DNA of 64,000 nt from positions 1 to 64,000 of the forward strand of contig CANLSH010000005.1 in assembly GCA_947493705.1 (NCBI GenBank). Direction: 5' to 3'. Positions 34,589-43,769 of this stretch are shown piece by piece. How positions within the stretch are numbered: position 1 is the stretch's first letter; each line of letters starts with the position of its first letter. The notes under the pieces are model-generated. The model was not told where the DNA came from. It was given only the letters and a program-made list of their open reading frames with translations, and made no database searches. Made by a program: the position numbers and the translations under genes. This DNA is from an uncultured Arachnia sp. (GTDB taxonomy: Bacteria > Actinomycetota > Actinomycetes > Propionibacteriales > Propionibacteriaceae).

Positions 34589-36976
34589 ATGTCCACACTC
34601 CTGCAACGCCTGGGCGGGCTCGCCCATCGACGTCCCTGGCCCTTCATCGTGATCTGGATTCTTCTGTTGGGTGGCGTCCTTGGCCTGGCAGCCACGAGCG
34701 GAGGCAGTATTTCCTCCAGCATGACAATCGACGGAACCCCGAGCCAGGAAGTCATTGACCAGCTCCAGGAGGAACTCCCGCAAGCCAGTGGCGGTCAGGG
34801 CACGATCGTCTTCACAGTGCCTGAGGGGGAGCGTCTCGACACCGGAGAGTCGGCTGCCGCCATCGCGGATGCCGCAAGCCGGATCTCGGCCATGGACGAG
34901 GTGGTCCAGCGCCCGGCACAAAGTGCCACGGGACAGCCAAACATTCCGAACACTCCGGACCAGGGCGCACAGCCCCCAGCCAGCACCGATCAAGGCAACC
35001 AACCCCCACCGAACCCCAACCAGGGCATGCAGGAACCCGCCGGTCCCACCCCGCCCTACACTCCGCTCATCGCTGATGACGGCCCAGTTGCGGGCGTACT
35101 GGTTTCCCTCGACGGCCGCGTCGCGATGCTCCAGATGCAGTTCACGTCGCAGGTGGACGAACTACCGGATGGGACCACCGATGAGGTTGTCACCATCGCC
35201 AAGGACGCCGTCGCAGGCACCGATGTCACGGCTCTGCAGAGTGACTCCCTCGATCCCATGCACCCACCGATTGGGGGCCACGAGGTCATAGGTCTGGCCA
35301 TCGCCCTGGTGGTGTTGTTGATCACCCTCGGGTCGTTGCGTGCCGCTGGGCTACCCATCCTCACCGCCCTCATCGGGGTGGCGATCGGAATCGGCGGAGC
35401 CTTCGCCCTCTCGACGTCGATCACCCTGACGAGTTCCACCCCAGCTCTGGCCCTGATGGTGGGACTCGCCGTCGGAATCGACTACGCACTGTTCGTCGTC
35501 AACCGACAGCGGCGGCTCATCATGGTCGACGGCCTGAGCGCCCCCAAAGCTACCGCCCGCGCATTGGCGACGGCCGGCAGCGCGGTCGTGTTCGCCGGCG
35601 CCACTGTCGTCATCGCGCTGACCGGCATGACCGTCATAGGGATCGGCTTCCTGAGCACCATGGCGTTGGTGGCTGCCTCCACCGTTGCACTGGCCGTCCT
35701 CATCGCCATCACTCTGCTGCCTGCCCTGTTGGGTCTCGTCGGCGAACGCATTGTCTCGGACAAGGCCCGGACGACCGGCCAGCAGATGGTCTTCACCAAA
35801 GAGCACCGCTTCGCCAACAAATGGGTGAGGTTCCTCGTCAGACGCCCGAGGAGGGCGGTTGCCAGCGTCGTCGTCATTCTCGGATTGGCTGCCGTGCCTG
35901 CCCTGGGTATGGAACTCGGTATGCCGACCGGGGCCAATGAAGTACGCGAGAGCACGTCCCGGCAGAGCTACGACGCCATTACTCGCGGCTTCGGTGAAGG
36001 GTTCAACGCACCGTTGGTCGTGGTAGTTCATCCCACGGAAGCGGACACCCTCAACCCACAGGACCTCGGCGCCGTGACCTCCGGTCTGCAACAGAATGAG
36101 GGCATCGCCTGGGCAAGCCTGATGGGAGCCGACCCCGACAGGTCTGTCGCCCTCTTCAATGTCATCCCCGAACAGGGTCCGGACGACCAGCAGACTCACG
36201 ACTTGGTTGAGATCCTCCGCGGCCCCGACGCACTGCCGGGCACTGACGCCAACGTGGACCTTGGCGTCACCGGCCTCACCGCGATCAATCTCGACATCAC
36301 CGATCGTCTCTCCGAGGCACTGCCCACCTACATCACGATCATCGTGGGACTGTCGCTGCTGTTGCTGCTCCTGGTGTTCCGCTCCGTCCTGGTCCCCATC
36401 AAAGCCACGGTCGGCTTCCTGCTCAGCATCGCCGCCACCTTTGGCATCACGACCGCGGTGTTCCAGTGGGGGTGGTTCATTGAGATAGTGGGCCTTGACA
36501 AGGGCGGGCCGTTGTTGAGCTTCATGCCCATCGTGGTCACAGGCATCCTCTATGGGCTCGCCATGGATTATCAGGTGTTCCTTGTCAGCTCCATGCGAGA
36601 GGCCCAAACTCACGGAAAGACGGCCCGGCGTTCCATCATCCATGGCTTCGACCATTCGAGCCGGGTTGTCGTGGCCGCAGCAGTCATCATGGTTTCGGTC
36701 TTCGCCAGCTTCATCTTCACTGATGAACCGATGATCAAACAGTTCGGATTCACACTGGCCGTGGGGGTGCTCATCGACGCCTTCCTCGTGCGCATGACCC
36801 TGGTACCTGCTGTGATGAGCCTGCTCGGCGAGAAGGCGTGGTGGATCCCACGCTGGCTGGATCGAATGCTACCGACGGTCGACATCGAGGGTGAGGGCCG
36901 GGCGGGCGAACCCGAGCCGCGTCACGCCGAAGCCGTTGGCGCACGTCGAGCGAAGGCCGCCGAACCCGTGAACTGA
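34589..36976 (+). CDS. MMPL/RND-family exporter
   Basis: 795 residues from ATG 34589. Twelve membrane helices are predicted in the MmpL pattern, including MVGLAVGIDYALFVVNRQRR and the second-half MPIVVTGILYGLAMDYQVFL. These Asp-Tyr signatures in TM4 and TM10 are the proton relay. The first outer domain holds an unusual Pro/Asn/Gln-rich insertion (about residues 109-158) with three imperfect DQG.QPP repeats. It probably exports a lipid or lipophilic drug; the substrate is unknown. Expression is likely controlled by the upstream TetR. Confidence 0.9.
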   Translation: MSTLLQRLGGLAHRRPWPFIVIWILLLGGVLGLAATSGGSISSSMTIDGTPSQEVIDQLQEELPQASGGQGTIVFTVPEGERLDTGESAAAIADAASRISAMDEVVQRPAQSATGQPNIPNTPDQGAQPPASTDQGNQPPPNPNQGMQEPAGPTPPYTPLIADDGPVAGVLVSLDGRVAMLQMQFTSQVDELPDGTTDEVVTIAKDAVAGTDVTALQSDSLDPMHPPIGGHEVIGLAIALVVLLITLGSLRAAGLPILTALIGVAIGIGGAFALSTSITLTSSTPALALMVGLAVGIDYALFVVNRQRRLIMVDGLSAPKATARALATAGSAVVFAGATVVIALTGMTVIGIGFLSTMALVAASTVALAVLIAITLLPALLGLVGERIVSDKARTTGQQMVFTKEHRFANKWVRFLVRRPRRAVASVVVILGLAAVPALGMELGMPTGANEVRESTSRQSYDAITRGFGEGFNAPLVVVVHPTEADTLNPQDLGAVTSGLQQNEGIAWASLMGADPDRSVALFNVIPEQGPDDQQTHDLVEILRGPDALPGTDANVDLGVTGLTAINLDITDRLSEALPTYITIIVGLSLLLLLLVFRSVLVPIKATVGFLLSIAATFGITTAVFQWGWFIEIVGLDKGGPLLSFMPIVVTGILYGLAMDYQVFLVSSMREAQTHGKTARRSIIHGFDHSSRVVVAAAVIMVSVFASFIFTDEPMIKQFGFTLAVGVLIDAFLVRMTLVPAVMSLLGEKAWWIPRWLDRMLPTVDIEGEGRAGEPEPRHAEAVGARRAKAAEPVN

Positions 36977-36980
36977 GCCG

Positions 36981-37018
36981 AACAACTGCCGCGTCGATTG
37001 AACGACGTGGCAGTTGTT
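36981..37018. terminator. Terminator after the MMPL gene
   Basis: AACAACTGCCGCGTCG (36981-36996) pairs with CGACGTGGCAGTTGTT (37003-37018), a 16-bp stem with one G-T pair and a 6-nt loop. It lies between the convergent MMPL and DUF302 genes and can work in both directions. Confidence 0.8.
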
Positions 37019-37084
37019 GTGTACTGCATCGGCCCGTGGGCCGATGGCTCAGGCCCTCGGGATTGTCGCGGAATTCCGCAGACC

Positions 37085-37486
37085 TCAGCTTTGGCCGTCG
37101 AGAGCGGCAAAGGCTGCTGTGATGCGTTGTTTGGCATCTGCAGCGACCGTGTGGAGCGCTTCGTTGTCCGCGAGACCCATCATGGCATCGGGATCGAAGG
37201 CTTCGACGACGGTGCTCATCTCCCCCACGGATCGGACAACGACATTGCACGGCAGCACGGCGGCGATGGATGGCTCCGCCTGAATCGCCTCATGGGCCAG
37301 CGGGGGTCGGCAGGCACCCAGGATGATCTGGGGCTCGATGTCCACGTCGAGTTTCTTCTTCAGAGCGTCCTTGAGGTCGATCTCCGTGAGGATTCCGAAC
37401 CCCTGGTGATCAAGTGCCTCGCGGACGGCCTGTACAGCCTCGTCATACGGGCGGTTCAGGGTGGTGGCAATGGTGTAGCTACTCAT
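37085..37486 (-). CDS. DUF302 domain protein
   Basis: 133 residues from ATG 37486 (GAGGAG upstream); the longer frame to 37591 is not supported. The DUF302 fold marks are YDEAVQAVREALDHQGFGIL, LGACRPPLAHEAIQ and LPCNVVVR, with conserved Cys residues. DUF302 proteins are often encoded with sulfide/persulfide or redox genes; biochemical function is not settled. It is divergent from the metallo-beta-lactamase/rhodanese gene, sharing the 37537-37552 palindrome. Confidence 0.85.
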   Translation of the reverse strand: MSSYTIATTLNRPYDEAVQAVREALDHQGFGILTEIDLKDALKKKLDVDIEPQIILGACRPPLAHEAIQAEPSIAAVLPCNVVVRSVGEMSTVVEAFDPDAMMGLADNEALHTVAADAKQRITAAFAALDGQS

Positions 37487-37536
37487 CTCAATACTCCTCT
37501 GCTGGGGGACTCCTGCTTTGCCGGAACATGGAAAGT

Positions 37537-37552
37537 ATACCCCTGGGGGTGT
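37537..37552. promoter_or_regulatory. CsoR/CstR-like operator in the sulfur-gene divergent promoter
   Basis: ATACCCC-TG-GGGGTGT, arms pairing at 6 of 7 positions, lies 51 bp from the DUF302 start and 59 bp from the persulfide dioxygenase/rhodanese-like gene start. CstR-type persulfide-sensing repressors bind sites of this kind. No csoR/cstR gene is in the window. Confidence 0.55.
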
Positions 37553-37610
37553 TGAATGGGACCTCAGAGCTTTTTTTGGAGTACTTGCCAATCAACAGAA
37601 GGAGTGTGCC

Positions 37611-39020
37611 GTGATCGCTAGCAACCTGACCATCCTCCGGATCGAAACTCTCTCCCTGGGTGATCGCAGCTACGTGGTCCACGATGGCGAGGTTGCCTTC
37701 GTGGTCGATCCGCAGCGAGACATCGACAGGGTCCTGGATGTCCTGCGTGAGAACTCGCTGGAGCTGCAACACGTCTTCGAAACCCACATTCACAATGACT
37801 ATGTCACCGGTGGCCTCGCACTTGCACGACGCACCGGCGCCAGCTATCACGTGAATGCCGAGGACGAGGTATCCTTCGACAGGACCCCGATCCACGACGG
37901 CGACACCGTCGAGGTGGGCCCCCGGATGCGGGTCACGGCCATTGCCACGCCCGGTCACACTTTCACACACCTGTCCTACGAGCTCATCGAGGTGGATGAA
38001 GGCTCCCCGAACGATGGAGATCCCCTCACGGTGGGCATTTTCTCCGGCGGTTCTCTGCTGTTCGGAGCCACGGGACGCCCCGATCTTCTCGGTGAGGACA
38101 ACACCGAGACACTGGCATCCCATCAGCACGCCTCGGCACACAAGCTGGCCGAGCGTCTTCCCGACCCCACCGAGTTGTTTCCCACTCACGGTTTCGGGTC
38201 CTTCTGCGCGGCGACGCAGTCAGCGGCGGACGAGTCGACCATCGGAGAGGAGAAGAAGAGCAATCCCGTCCTGACGCAGGATGAGGAAACCTATGTCCGC
38301 GAGCTACTGAAAGGTCTCGGGGACTGGCCCGCCTATTACGTCCACATGATGCCAGCCAACGCCGCGGGCCCCACCGAGCCGGACCTCTCGGCACCGGCCA
38401 TCGCTGACGCCGTCGAACTGCGCCGACGCATCGAGGATGGTGAATGGGTGGTGGACCTGCGTCACCGGACCGCATTTGCTGCAGGACATGCGCCAGGCAC
38501 GTTCAACTTCGGCCTGGATGGCAACTACTCCACCTACATCGGCTGGCTCATCACCTGGGGCACCCCCATCACGCTGCTCGGCGAGACGGCCGAGGATGTC
38601 GCGGAGGCGCAACTGGAGTTGTCCCGCATCGGTATCGATCGTCCCGCCGCCCATGCGACGGGCTCGCCGGAATTGTGGTCGGAGCGGCCGCTGTCGAGTT
38701 TCCCGACCGCCAGTTTCGCCGAGCTGGAACAGGTGCGTCACCACCGCAGGGTGGAGATCCTTGACGTGCGTCGCACCGAGGAGCACCAGGAATCCCACAT
38801 CAGGGGAGCTCTCAACATCCCCATCCACGCGCTGCCCACACGGCTGGAGGAGGTTCCCTCCGGCGAAGTCTGGGTGCACTGCGAGAGTGGCTACCGGGCA
38901 TCGATTGCCGCGTCACTCATCGACGCCTCCGGCCGGACACCGGTTGCCATTGATGGCGATTTTGAGGACGCGGAGGGCACCGGTCTTCCCATGATCAGCC
39001 CGCCAGCACCGCAGTCCTGA
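37611..39020 (+). CDS. Metallo-beta-lactamase / rhodanese fusion (persulfide dioxygenase-like)
   Basis: 469 residues from GTG 37611 (AAGGAG upstream). The N-terminal domain has the iron/zinc motif THIHNDYVTG and the distal HGFG, as in ETHE1/CstB-type enzymes. Two rhodanese domains follow: the first (about 275-350; VVDLRHRTAFAAGHAPG) lacks a Cys loop, and the last has active Cys in VHCESGYRAS. The predicted role is oxidation of persulfide to sulfite/thiosulfate, i.e. sulfide detoxification in the cytoplasm. It is divergent from DUF302, likely under one repressor. Confidence 0.88.
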   Translation: MIASNLTILRIETLSLGDRSYVVHDGEVAFVVDPQRDIDRVLDVLRENSLELQHVFETHIHNDYVTGGLALARRTGASYHVNAEDEVSFDRTPIHDGDTVEVGPRMRVTAIATPGHTFTHLSYELIEVDEGSPNDGDPLTVGIFSGGSLLFGATGRPDLLGEDNTETLASHQHASAHKLAERLPDPTELFPTHGFGSFCAATQSAADESTIGEEKKSNPVLTQDEETYVRELLKGLGDWPAYYVHMMPANAAGPTEPDLSAPAIADAVELRRRIEDGEWVVDLRHRTAFAAGHAPGTFNFGLDGNYSTYIGWLITWGTPITLLGETAEDVAEAQLELSRIGIDRPAAHATGSPELWSERPLSSFPTASFAELEQVRHHRRVEILDVRRTEEHQESHIRGALNIPIHALPTRLEEVPSGEVWVHCESGYRASIAASLIDASGRTPVAIDGDFEDAEGTGLPMISPPAPQS

Positions 39021-39200
39021 TCAACGCCGCCAATCCTTTGCGCAGGATTATCCGACACCAATACATCGCTGAGCTGAGCCACAGAGATGTGTATATTTCC
39101 TGGACATCTTCACACTCTTCCACGGGTCCAATCACCCACAATTAGCGCAATATTGCCTACGGATGACTGACAATCACCCAAAGTCAATTACTGTGGGACA

Positions 39201-39632
39201 ATGATCACGTCACTGGCGGCTCTGCTGCTGCTCACTGCCGCGCTTCTCGTCGTCCTAGGTGTCAGCGGCAAGTTCTCGATTGCGCCGCTGCTTCGCCGCA
39301 CCGCTTGCGGCTTGACTCTCGCGTCCACCCTGGCCCTCGTCCCGTGGACATTCGAAGACGCCGGCGCCGCGGCTGGCGTCTTCCTGGGCGTCCCCGTCGT
39401 GCTCATCATGGCTGTCATGATCACCGACATGTCACAGCGCGACGTGCGGCTCGTGAGTGTGGTGGCTGCAGTTTCGTTGCTCATATGGTCTGCAATCCTT
39501 GCGCTCAGCGTCGGCCTCGCGTTCGCTCCCCCGGCTCTCCTGCTGCTCACTTCGGCGGGACTTGAGACCAAACGAACATCCTCCCGATCAAACTTGAATG
39601 CCACTGTGCCGGCGAGGAGCCCTCAGCCCTGA
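39201..39632 (+). CDS. Small integral membrane protein
   Basis: 143 residues from ATG 39201, unrecognised. Four hydrophobic helices are seen: ITSLAALLLLTAALLVVLGV, a segment near CGLTLASTLALV, GVFLGVPVVLIMAVM and VAAVSLLIWSAILALSVGLA. A polar Ser/Arg/Asn tail follows. No clear ribosome-binding site is seen. The 180 bp upstream are AT-rich (TGTATATTTCC near 39090) and could hold its promoter. The last 10 bp overlap the convergent GH3 gene. Confidence 0.6.
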   Translation: MITSLAALLLLTAALLVVLGVSGKFSIAPLLRRTACGLTLASTLALVPWTFEDAGAAAGVFLGVPVVLIMAVMITDMSQRDVRLVSVVAAVSLLIWSAILALSVGLAFAPPALLLLTSAGLETKRTSSRSNLNATVPARSPQP

Positions 39633-42079
39633 CTGCGGCGCGTGAAGGGTTGTGACCGCAGGACGAACCGTAGGACATTGACGGCCGTGCGCTGAAGCTC
39701 TGCTAGCGTGACACCCTCAGGCTGCTTCAGCGACGACAGCAATGAATGGTCCCGTCCCCTCCGCAGCCCCGCCAGGGTGCTGCCGGGCATGAGAACGTCC
39801 ACTTGCGCGCGCACACGATAGCCACTGTCCCAGAGCTGCGGAAAGTCGGGATCCCGTGATGGCTGCATCCACCAGTCGGTCATGACCATGCCATCCCAGC
39901 CCCACTGTTCGCGAAGAATGGTGGTGGCCAGTTCGTGGTTGTAATGCGCCCACACACCATTGATCTTGTTGTAGGACGTCATGATGGTGTGGGGGTTGGC
40001 CTCGCGGATGCAGATTTCGAAACCTTTCAGATAGATTTCCCGCAACGCCCTCTCCGAGACGCGGGAATCACTCCGGCTGCGATTGGTTTCCTGATTGTTC
40101 GCGGCGAAGTGCTTGGGACATGCGGACACTCCCTGGGACTGCACTCCGGAGACCACAGCTGCGCCCGTGCGCCCCGTGATCAATGGATCCTCGGAAAAGT
40201 ATTCGAAATTGCGACCGCACAATGGGTCGCGCTGGATGTTTATGCCGGGGCTCAGCAGGACATCGGATCCCTTCTTCACCATTTCGCGGCCGTGCTCAGC
40301 AGCGAGGTTGCGCACAAGATCCATGTTCCAACTTGATGCAAGGGCGGTTCCGCATGGAAGCAGTGCCGCATAGGCGCTGAGCCGGATACCGGAGGGGCCG
40401 TCAGTACAGGTGACCGGAGGCACACCTTGCGCTCGTAGGGCCTGTGAGACTCCCCCCAGAACTCCGGCATTGCCGGGCGCCCCCAAAGGGCTGTTCATGC
40501 GGATGTCCCCCCGGCTGAGGGCCTCAAGCTCGTCCGGCGTGAGCTGCGCGACGAAGTCCTCCAGCGGGGCTGCTCCGCGGGCGACGTCATCGAGGGTCAG
40601 AGAGTGTGTGGGGATCCCTGAGAGCGCCTCGGGGAGAGAGTCCAGGATGCGACATCGGAGATCGACGGAGCGAACCGGTACGTCCTCCCAGCGGAGTTCC
40701 GATGCCCCTTCCCCACCGTGGGAACGGACCATGCGCTGGAAGCGGCTCCCTGGTTCGACCGCGCATGCCTCCTCCAACTGCGCCACCACCTCGAGTTGCT
40801 CCACCTCATGCGAGCCGATCACGTAGGCAGACCGGACATCGCGTCCCAGGTAGAAGTCGTAGCGCCCGGGCTGCAGCACCCAGGCAGACCCGTGACCCGT
40901 CACGCCCCCGTCGTCGTAGGACGCCATGTCCGCAACGCGGAACCGCAGCTCAAGGCGCTGGGTATCACCGGGTGCAAGCGCATCGGTCTTCGCAAAGGCT
41001 GCCAAGGACCGCTCCGGGGTGCCGAGTGCACCATCGGGACCGTGGAAATACACCTGCGCCACGTCCTTGGCGCTGTCTCGGGATCCCGTGTTGGTGACGT
41101 CGACTCCGACGCGCACCTCTGATTCCACGATGTTGCATTCGACGTCTGTGTGGGAGAACGACGTGTAGGACAGGCCATGGCCGAACGGGAACAAGACGGC
41201 ATCCTGGGCGAAGGTCTCGAAGTAGCGGTAGCCGACGTAGACGTCCTCCACGTAGTTGCTGTGGTGGCTGTCACCGAAGTTTCCGGCCGAGGGATAGTCC
41301 TCATATCTCCGGGCGATGGTGGAGGTGAGCCGACCAGAGGGCGTGCTCGCACCCACCAGGACATCGGCCAGGGCTTGCGCGCTCTCCATGCCTGACTGCC
41401 AGGCCAGGACCAGCGCCGACAACCGATCCCCATAGGCCTGCGTCCACGACATGTCCATCACGTTGCCCGTGTTGACCACTACGACGGTGCGCTCGAAGCG
41501 GGCCATGACTGCGTCACACATGTGACGCTCATCGTCGGTGAAGTAGTAGCTGCCGGGCTCAAGCACGTTTTCACGATCCTCGCCAGCAGCTCGACCGATG
41601 ACGATGACCGCGACGTCACAGCGCTCAGCAGCGCCGTCCACCAGTTGGGAGCTGAGCGGCATCTCTTCGAAGTGACGTGGCCAGTTGCCCCAGTGACCTT
41701 CATCCGGGACATTGGCGCTGCTCCACGAGGAATAGGCAGCGGCCAGTTTCTCGTCGAGCGTGATGGACGGGGCCTCGCCGAGCGCCTCGGCCAACGAACG
41801 GCGATACGGAGGCTTCACATCGCCTCCGGATCCGTAGCCCACTGTGAACCAGTCATTCTGGACTCGTCCGAACAGCGCCACGCGAGTCTCGGCGGTCAGG
41901 GGAAGCGTCCCGTCGTTGCTCAGCAGGACGATGCCCTCCGTGGCCGCCTGCCGACAGAGATCCACCAGCGCGGGCTCCACCGATGCGTCGGTATTGACGA
42001 TCTTTGTACTCTGTTGGGTCAGGCCGTTGACCACCCGGTGCGCGAGGCGGCCAACTGTTGTCTTCACAAACTCTTTCAT
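39623..42079 (-). CDS. Circularly permuted GH3 beta-glycosidase
   Basis: 818 residues. The domain order is reversed relative to classical GH3. The C-terminal-type alpha/beta domain comes first (LCRQAATEGIVLLSNDG), then a fibronectin-III-like region (FPFGHGLSYTSFSH), and last the (beta/alpha)8 domain with PKHFAANNQETNR and GMVMTDWW (nucleophile Asp about 735). Such permuted forms are known among beta-glucosidases. There is no signal peptide, so it is cytoplasmic. Beta-glucosidase is the default call; other beta-linked substrates, including GlcNAc, are possible. It lies 0.8 kb from the mannosidase/ABC cluster, but as a separate unit. Confidence 0.87.
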   Translation of the reverse strand: MKEFVKTTVGRLAHRVVNGLTQQSTKIVNTDASVEPALVDLCRQAATEGIVLLSNDGTLPLTAETRVALFGRVQNDWFTVGYGSGGDVKPPYRRSLAEALGEAPSITLDEKLAAAYSSWSSANVPDEGHWGNWPRHFEEMPLSSQLVDGAAERCDVAVIVIGRAAGEDRENVLEPGSYYFTDDERHMCDAVMARFERTVVVVNTGNVMDMSWTQAYGDRLSALVLAWQSGMESAQALADVLVGASTPSGRLTSTIARRYEDYPSAGNFGDSHHSNYVEDVYVGYRYFETFAQDAVLFPFGHGLSYTSFSHTDVECNIVESEVRVGVDVTNTGSRDSAKDVAQVYFHGPDGALGTPERSLAAFAKTDALAPGDTQRLELRFRVADMASYDDGGVTGHGSAWVLQPGRYDFYLGRDVRSAYVIGSHEVEQLEVVAQLEEACAVEPGSRFQRMVRSHGGEGASELRWEDVPVRSVDLRCRILDSLPEALSGIPTHSLTLDDVARGAAPLEDFVAQLTPDELEALSRGDIRMNSPLGAPGNAGVLGGVSQALRAQGVPPVTCTDGPSGIRLSAYAALLPCGTALASSWNMDLVRNLAAEHGREMVKKGSDVLLSPGINIQRDPLCGRNFEYFSEDPLITGRTGAAVVSGVQSQGVSACPKHFAANNQETNRSRSDSRVSERALREIYLKGFEICIREANPHTIMTSYNKINGVWAHYNHELATTILREQWGWDGMVMTDWWMQPSRDPDFPQLWDSGYRVRAQVDVLMPGSTLAGLRRGRDHSLLSSLKQPEGVTLAELQRTAVNVLRFVLRSQPFTRRSQG

Positions 42080-42233
42080 GACGCCATCGTCGCACCTGTC
42101 AGTGGATGAGCCTGGATTTGGTTCTCAATTCGGCACCAAAGGCTCAGAAGCAGCGCGGATACCCGAGTTGCGGATCAGAATCAGGCAGCTGCGGAGACGC
42201 CCCGTGACCTCGATCCTTGGGCAGACTGGGTGC

Positions 42234-42743
42234 ATGGTCTCCATCACTGCAGTTCAGGGCGACATCACCACCCAGGAGGTTGACGCCATCGTCAACGCGG
42301 CGAACAGCGCCATGCGAGGCGGCGGGGGCGTCGACGGTGCGATTCATCGCGCTGGCGGGCCCGCGATCCTCGATGACTGCATCGCCCGATTCCCCCATGG
42401 GCTGTCCACCGGCGATGCAGGCTGGACGACCGCCGGCGATCTGCCCGCACGGTGGGTGATCCACACCGTCGGACCCAACTACACCGCCGGGCAGCGTGAC
42501 CGTGCACTCCTGGAGTCCTGCTACCGACGGTCCCTGGAGGTGGCCGACGAACTGGGCGCCATGAGCGTTGCATTTCCGCTCATCAGTGCCGGGATCTACG
42601 GCTGGCCGAAGCAGGATGCCATCGCGGCTGCGGTGGAGACCATCGGTCAGAGCGGGACACGAGTGGAGGACGTCCTCATCGTCGCGTTCGACGCCGCTGT
42701 TCACCGCGAGGTGGCAGCAGCCGTGGCGACTTTGCATTCCTGA
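42234..42743 (+). CDS. Macrodomain protein (ADP-ribose hydrolase-like)
   Basis: 169 residues from ATG 42234; longer frames upstream are not supported. It opens with the macrodomain signature VQGDITTQEVDAIVNAAN and has MRGGGGVDGAIHRAGG plus FPLISAGIYGWPK, as in YmdB/MacroD enzymes that hydrolyse O-acetyl-ADP-ribose or remove ADP-ribose. No partner transferase is nearby. It is divergent from the GH3 gene; the 154-bp gap holds no clear motif. Confidence 0.9.
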   Translation: MVSITAVQGDITTQEVDAIVNAANSAMRGGGGVDGAIHRAGGPAILDDCIARFPHGLSTGDAGWTTAGDLPARWVIHTVGPNYTAGQRDRALLESCYRRSLEVADELGAMSVAFPLISAGIYGWPKQDAIAAAVETIGQSGTRVEDVLIVAFDAAVHREVAAAVATLHS

Positions 42744-42800
42744 AGGCACTTGAGACGCTAACGGCCGGGCATCGCGGAGGATTCCCGTACCGGCGCGCAG

Positions 42801-42824
42801 TGGGCGGCATTGTCAGCTCGCCCA
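42801..42824. terminator. Weak hairpin between macrodomain and permease genes
   Basis: TGGGCG (42801-42806) pairs with CGCCCA (42819-42824) around 12 nt. It lies between two convergent stops, but the stem is short and no T-tract follows, so activity is doubtful. Confidence 0.25.
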
Positions 42825-42857
42825 TCCTCACGTGCAGCCTTTGCCCGTGCACAGTTC

Positions 42858-43769
42858 TCAGCCCTTCACCGCGCCCTCTGTGATGCCGGCCATGAACTGC
42901 TTGGCTCCGATCATGAAAATCAACAGCAGCGGCAACACAGCGATCAGCGACGATGCCATCAGCATTCCGTAATCGGTGCCATGGGCGGCCTTCAACTGAC
43001 TGAGCGCCACCTGGAGCGTCAGCTTGCTGGGATCGTTCAGCACGATGAGCGGCCACATGAAGTCGTTCCAGGAGCCGATGAAGGTGAACATCCCCAGGAA
43101 CGCCAGTGCGGGTCGGATGGTGGGCAGGCACACGTGGAAGTACTGCCGTAGGAAACCGCAACCGTCAATCGTGGCGGCTTCGAGCAGTTCCTTGGGAATG
43201 GCGGAGGTGGTGTACTGCCGCAGCCAGAAAACCCCGAACGCGCTCGCCAGCATGGGGAAGATCAGCGCCTTCAACTCCCCCACCCACCCCAGCTCGCTCA
43301 TGAGGAGGAACTGCGGAATCGTGGCCAGCTGGGACGGCAACAGGAAGGTGGCGAGCACGACACCGAACAACACCGTCCTGCCGGGAAATTCGAACTTCGC
43401 AAACGCGAACGCCGCCAGCGATGAGATCACCAGAACGAGGAATGTGACACTCACCGCCACTACCAGGGTGTTCGCCATCGACCCCCAGATGTTGGTTCTC
43501 TGCAGAATGGAGTCGACGTTCTCGCCCAGACGGCTACCCGGGGTCAGGGCCGGGGGGTACTGGAAGATTACTTCGGAGGGCCGTGTGGACAGTACGAACA
43601 TCCAGTAGAAGGGGAACAGCGAGACGAGAGCGCCGAGGATCAGGAGGCCATGGCGAACATAGTCCTTCCCTCGCAGCCGACGGCGTCTTGGCGCGTTGGG
43701 CGGACGACGACTGGTTTCGAGCGATGCACCAGCGAGGGCGGCCGGTACCGTGCGTGGTGACATGGTCAT
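42858..43769 (-). CDS. Carbohydrate ABC transporter permease (MalG-like)
   Basis: 303 residues from ATG 43769, which overlaps the upstream permease stop (ATGA). After a basic N-terminal stretch there are six membrane helices. The EAA loop is EAATIDGCGFLRQYFHVCLP, which contacts the ATPase. It is the second CUT1-family permease and forms the channel with the 43766-44740 protein. No ATP-binding subunit gene is in the cluster, so a shared MsiK-type ATPase encoded elsewhere is likely. Confidence 0.93.
   Translation of the reverse strand: MTMSPRTVPAALAGASLETSRRPPNAPRRRRLRGKDYVRHGLLILGALVSLFPFYWMFVLSTRPSEVIFQYPPALTPGSRLGENVDSILQRTNIWGSMANTLVVAVSVTFLVLVISSLAAFAFAKFEFPGRTVLFGVVLATFLLPSQLATIPQFLLMSELGWVGELKALIFPMLASAFGVFWLRQYTTSAIPKELLEAATIDGCGFLRQYFHVCLPTIRPALAFLGMFTFIGSWNDFMWPLIVLNDPSKLTLQVALSQLKAAHGTDYGMLMASSLIAVLPLLLIFMIGAKQFMAGITEGAVKG

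Noticed and set aside
35351..36655. 434-codon open frame on the minus strand
   Set aside because: It lies fully inside the MMPL gene; His/Asp/Gln-rich composition is typical of antisense frames of GC-rich genes.
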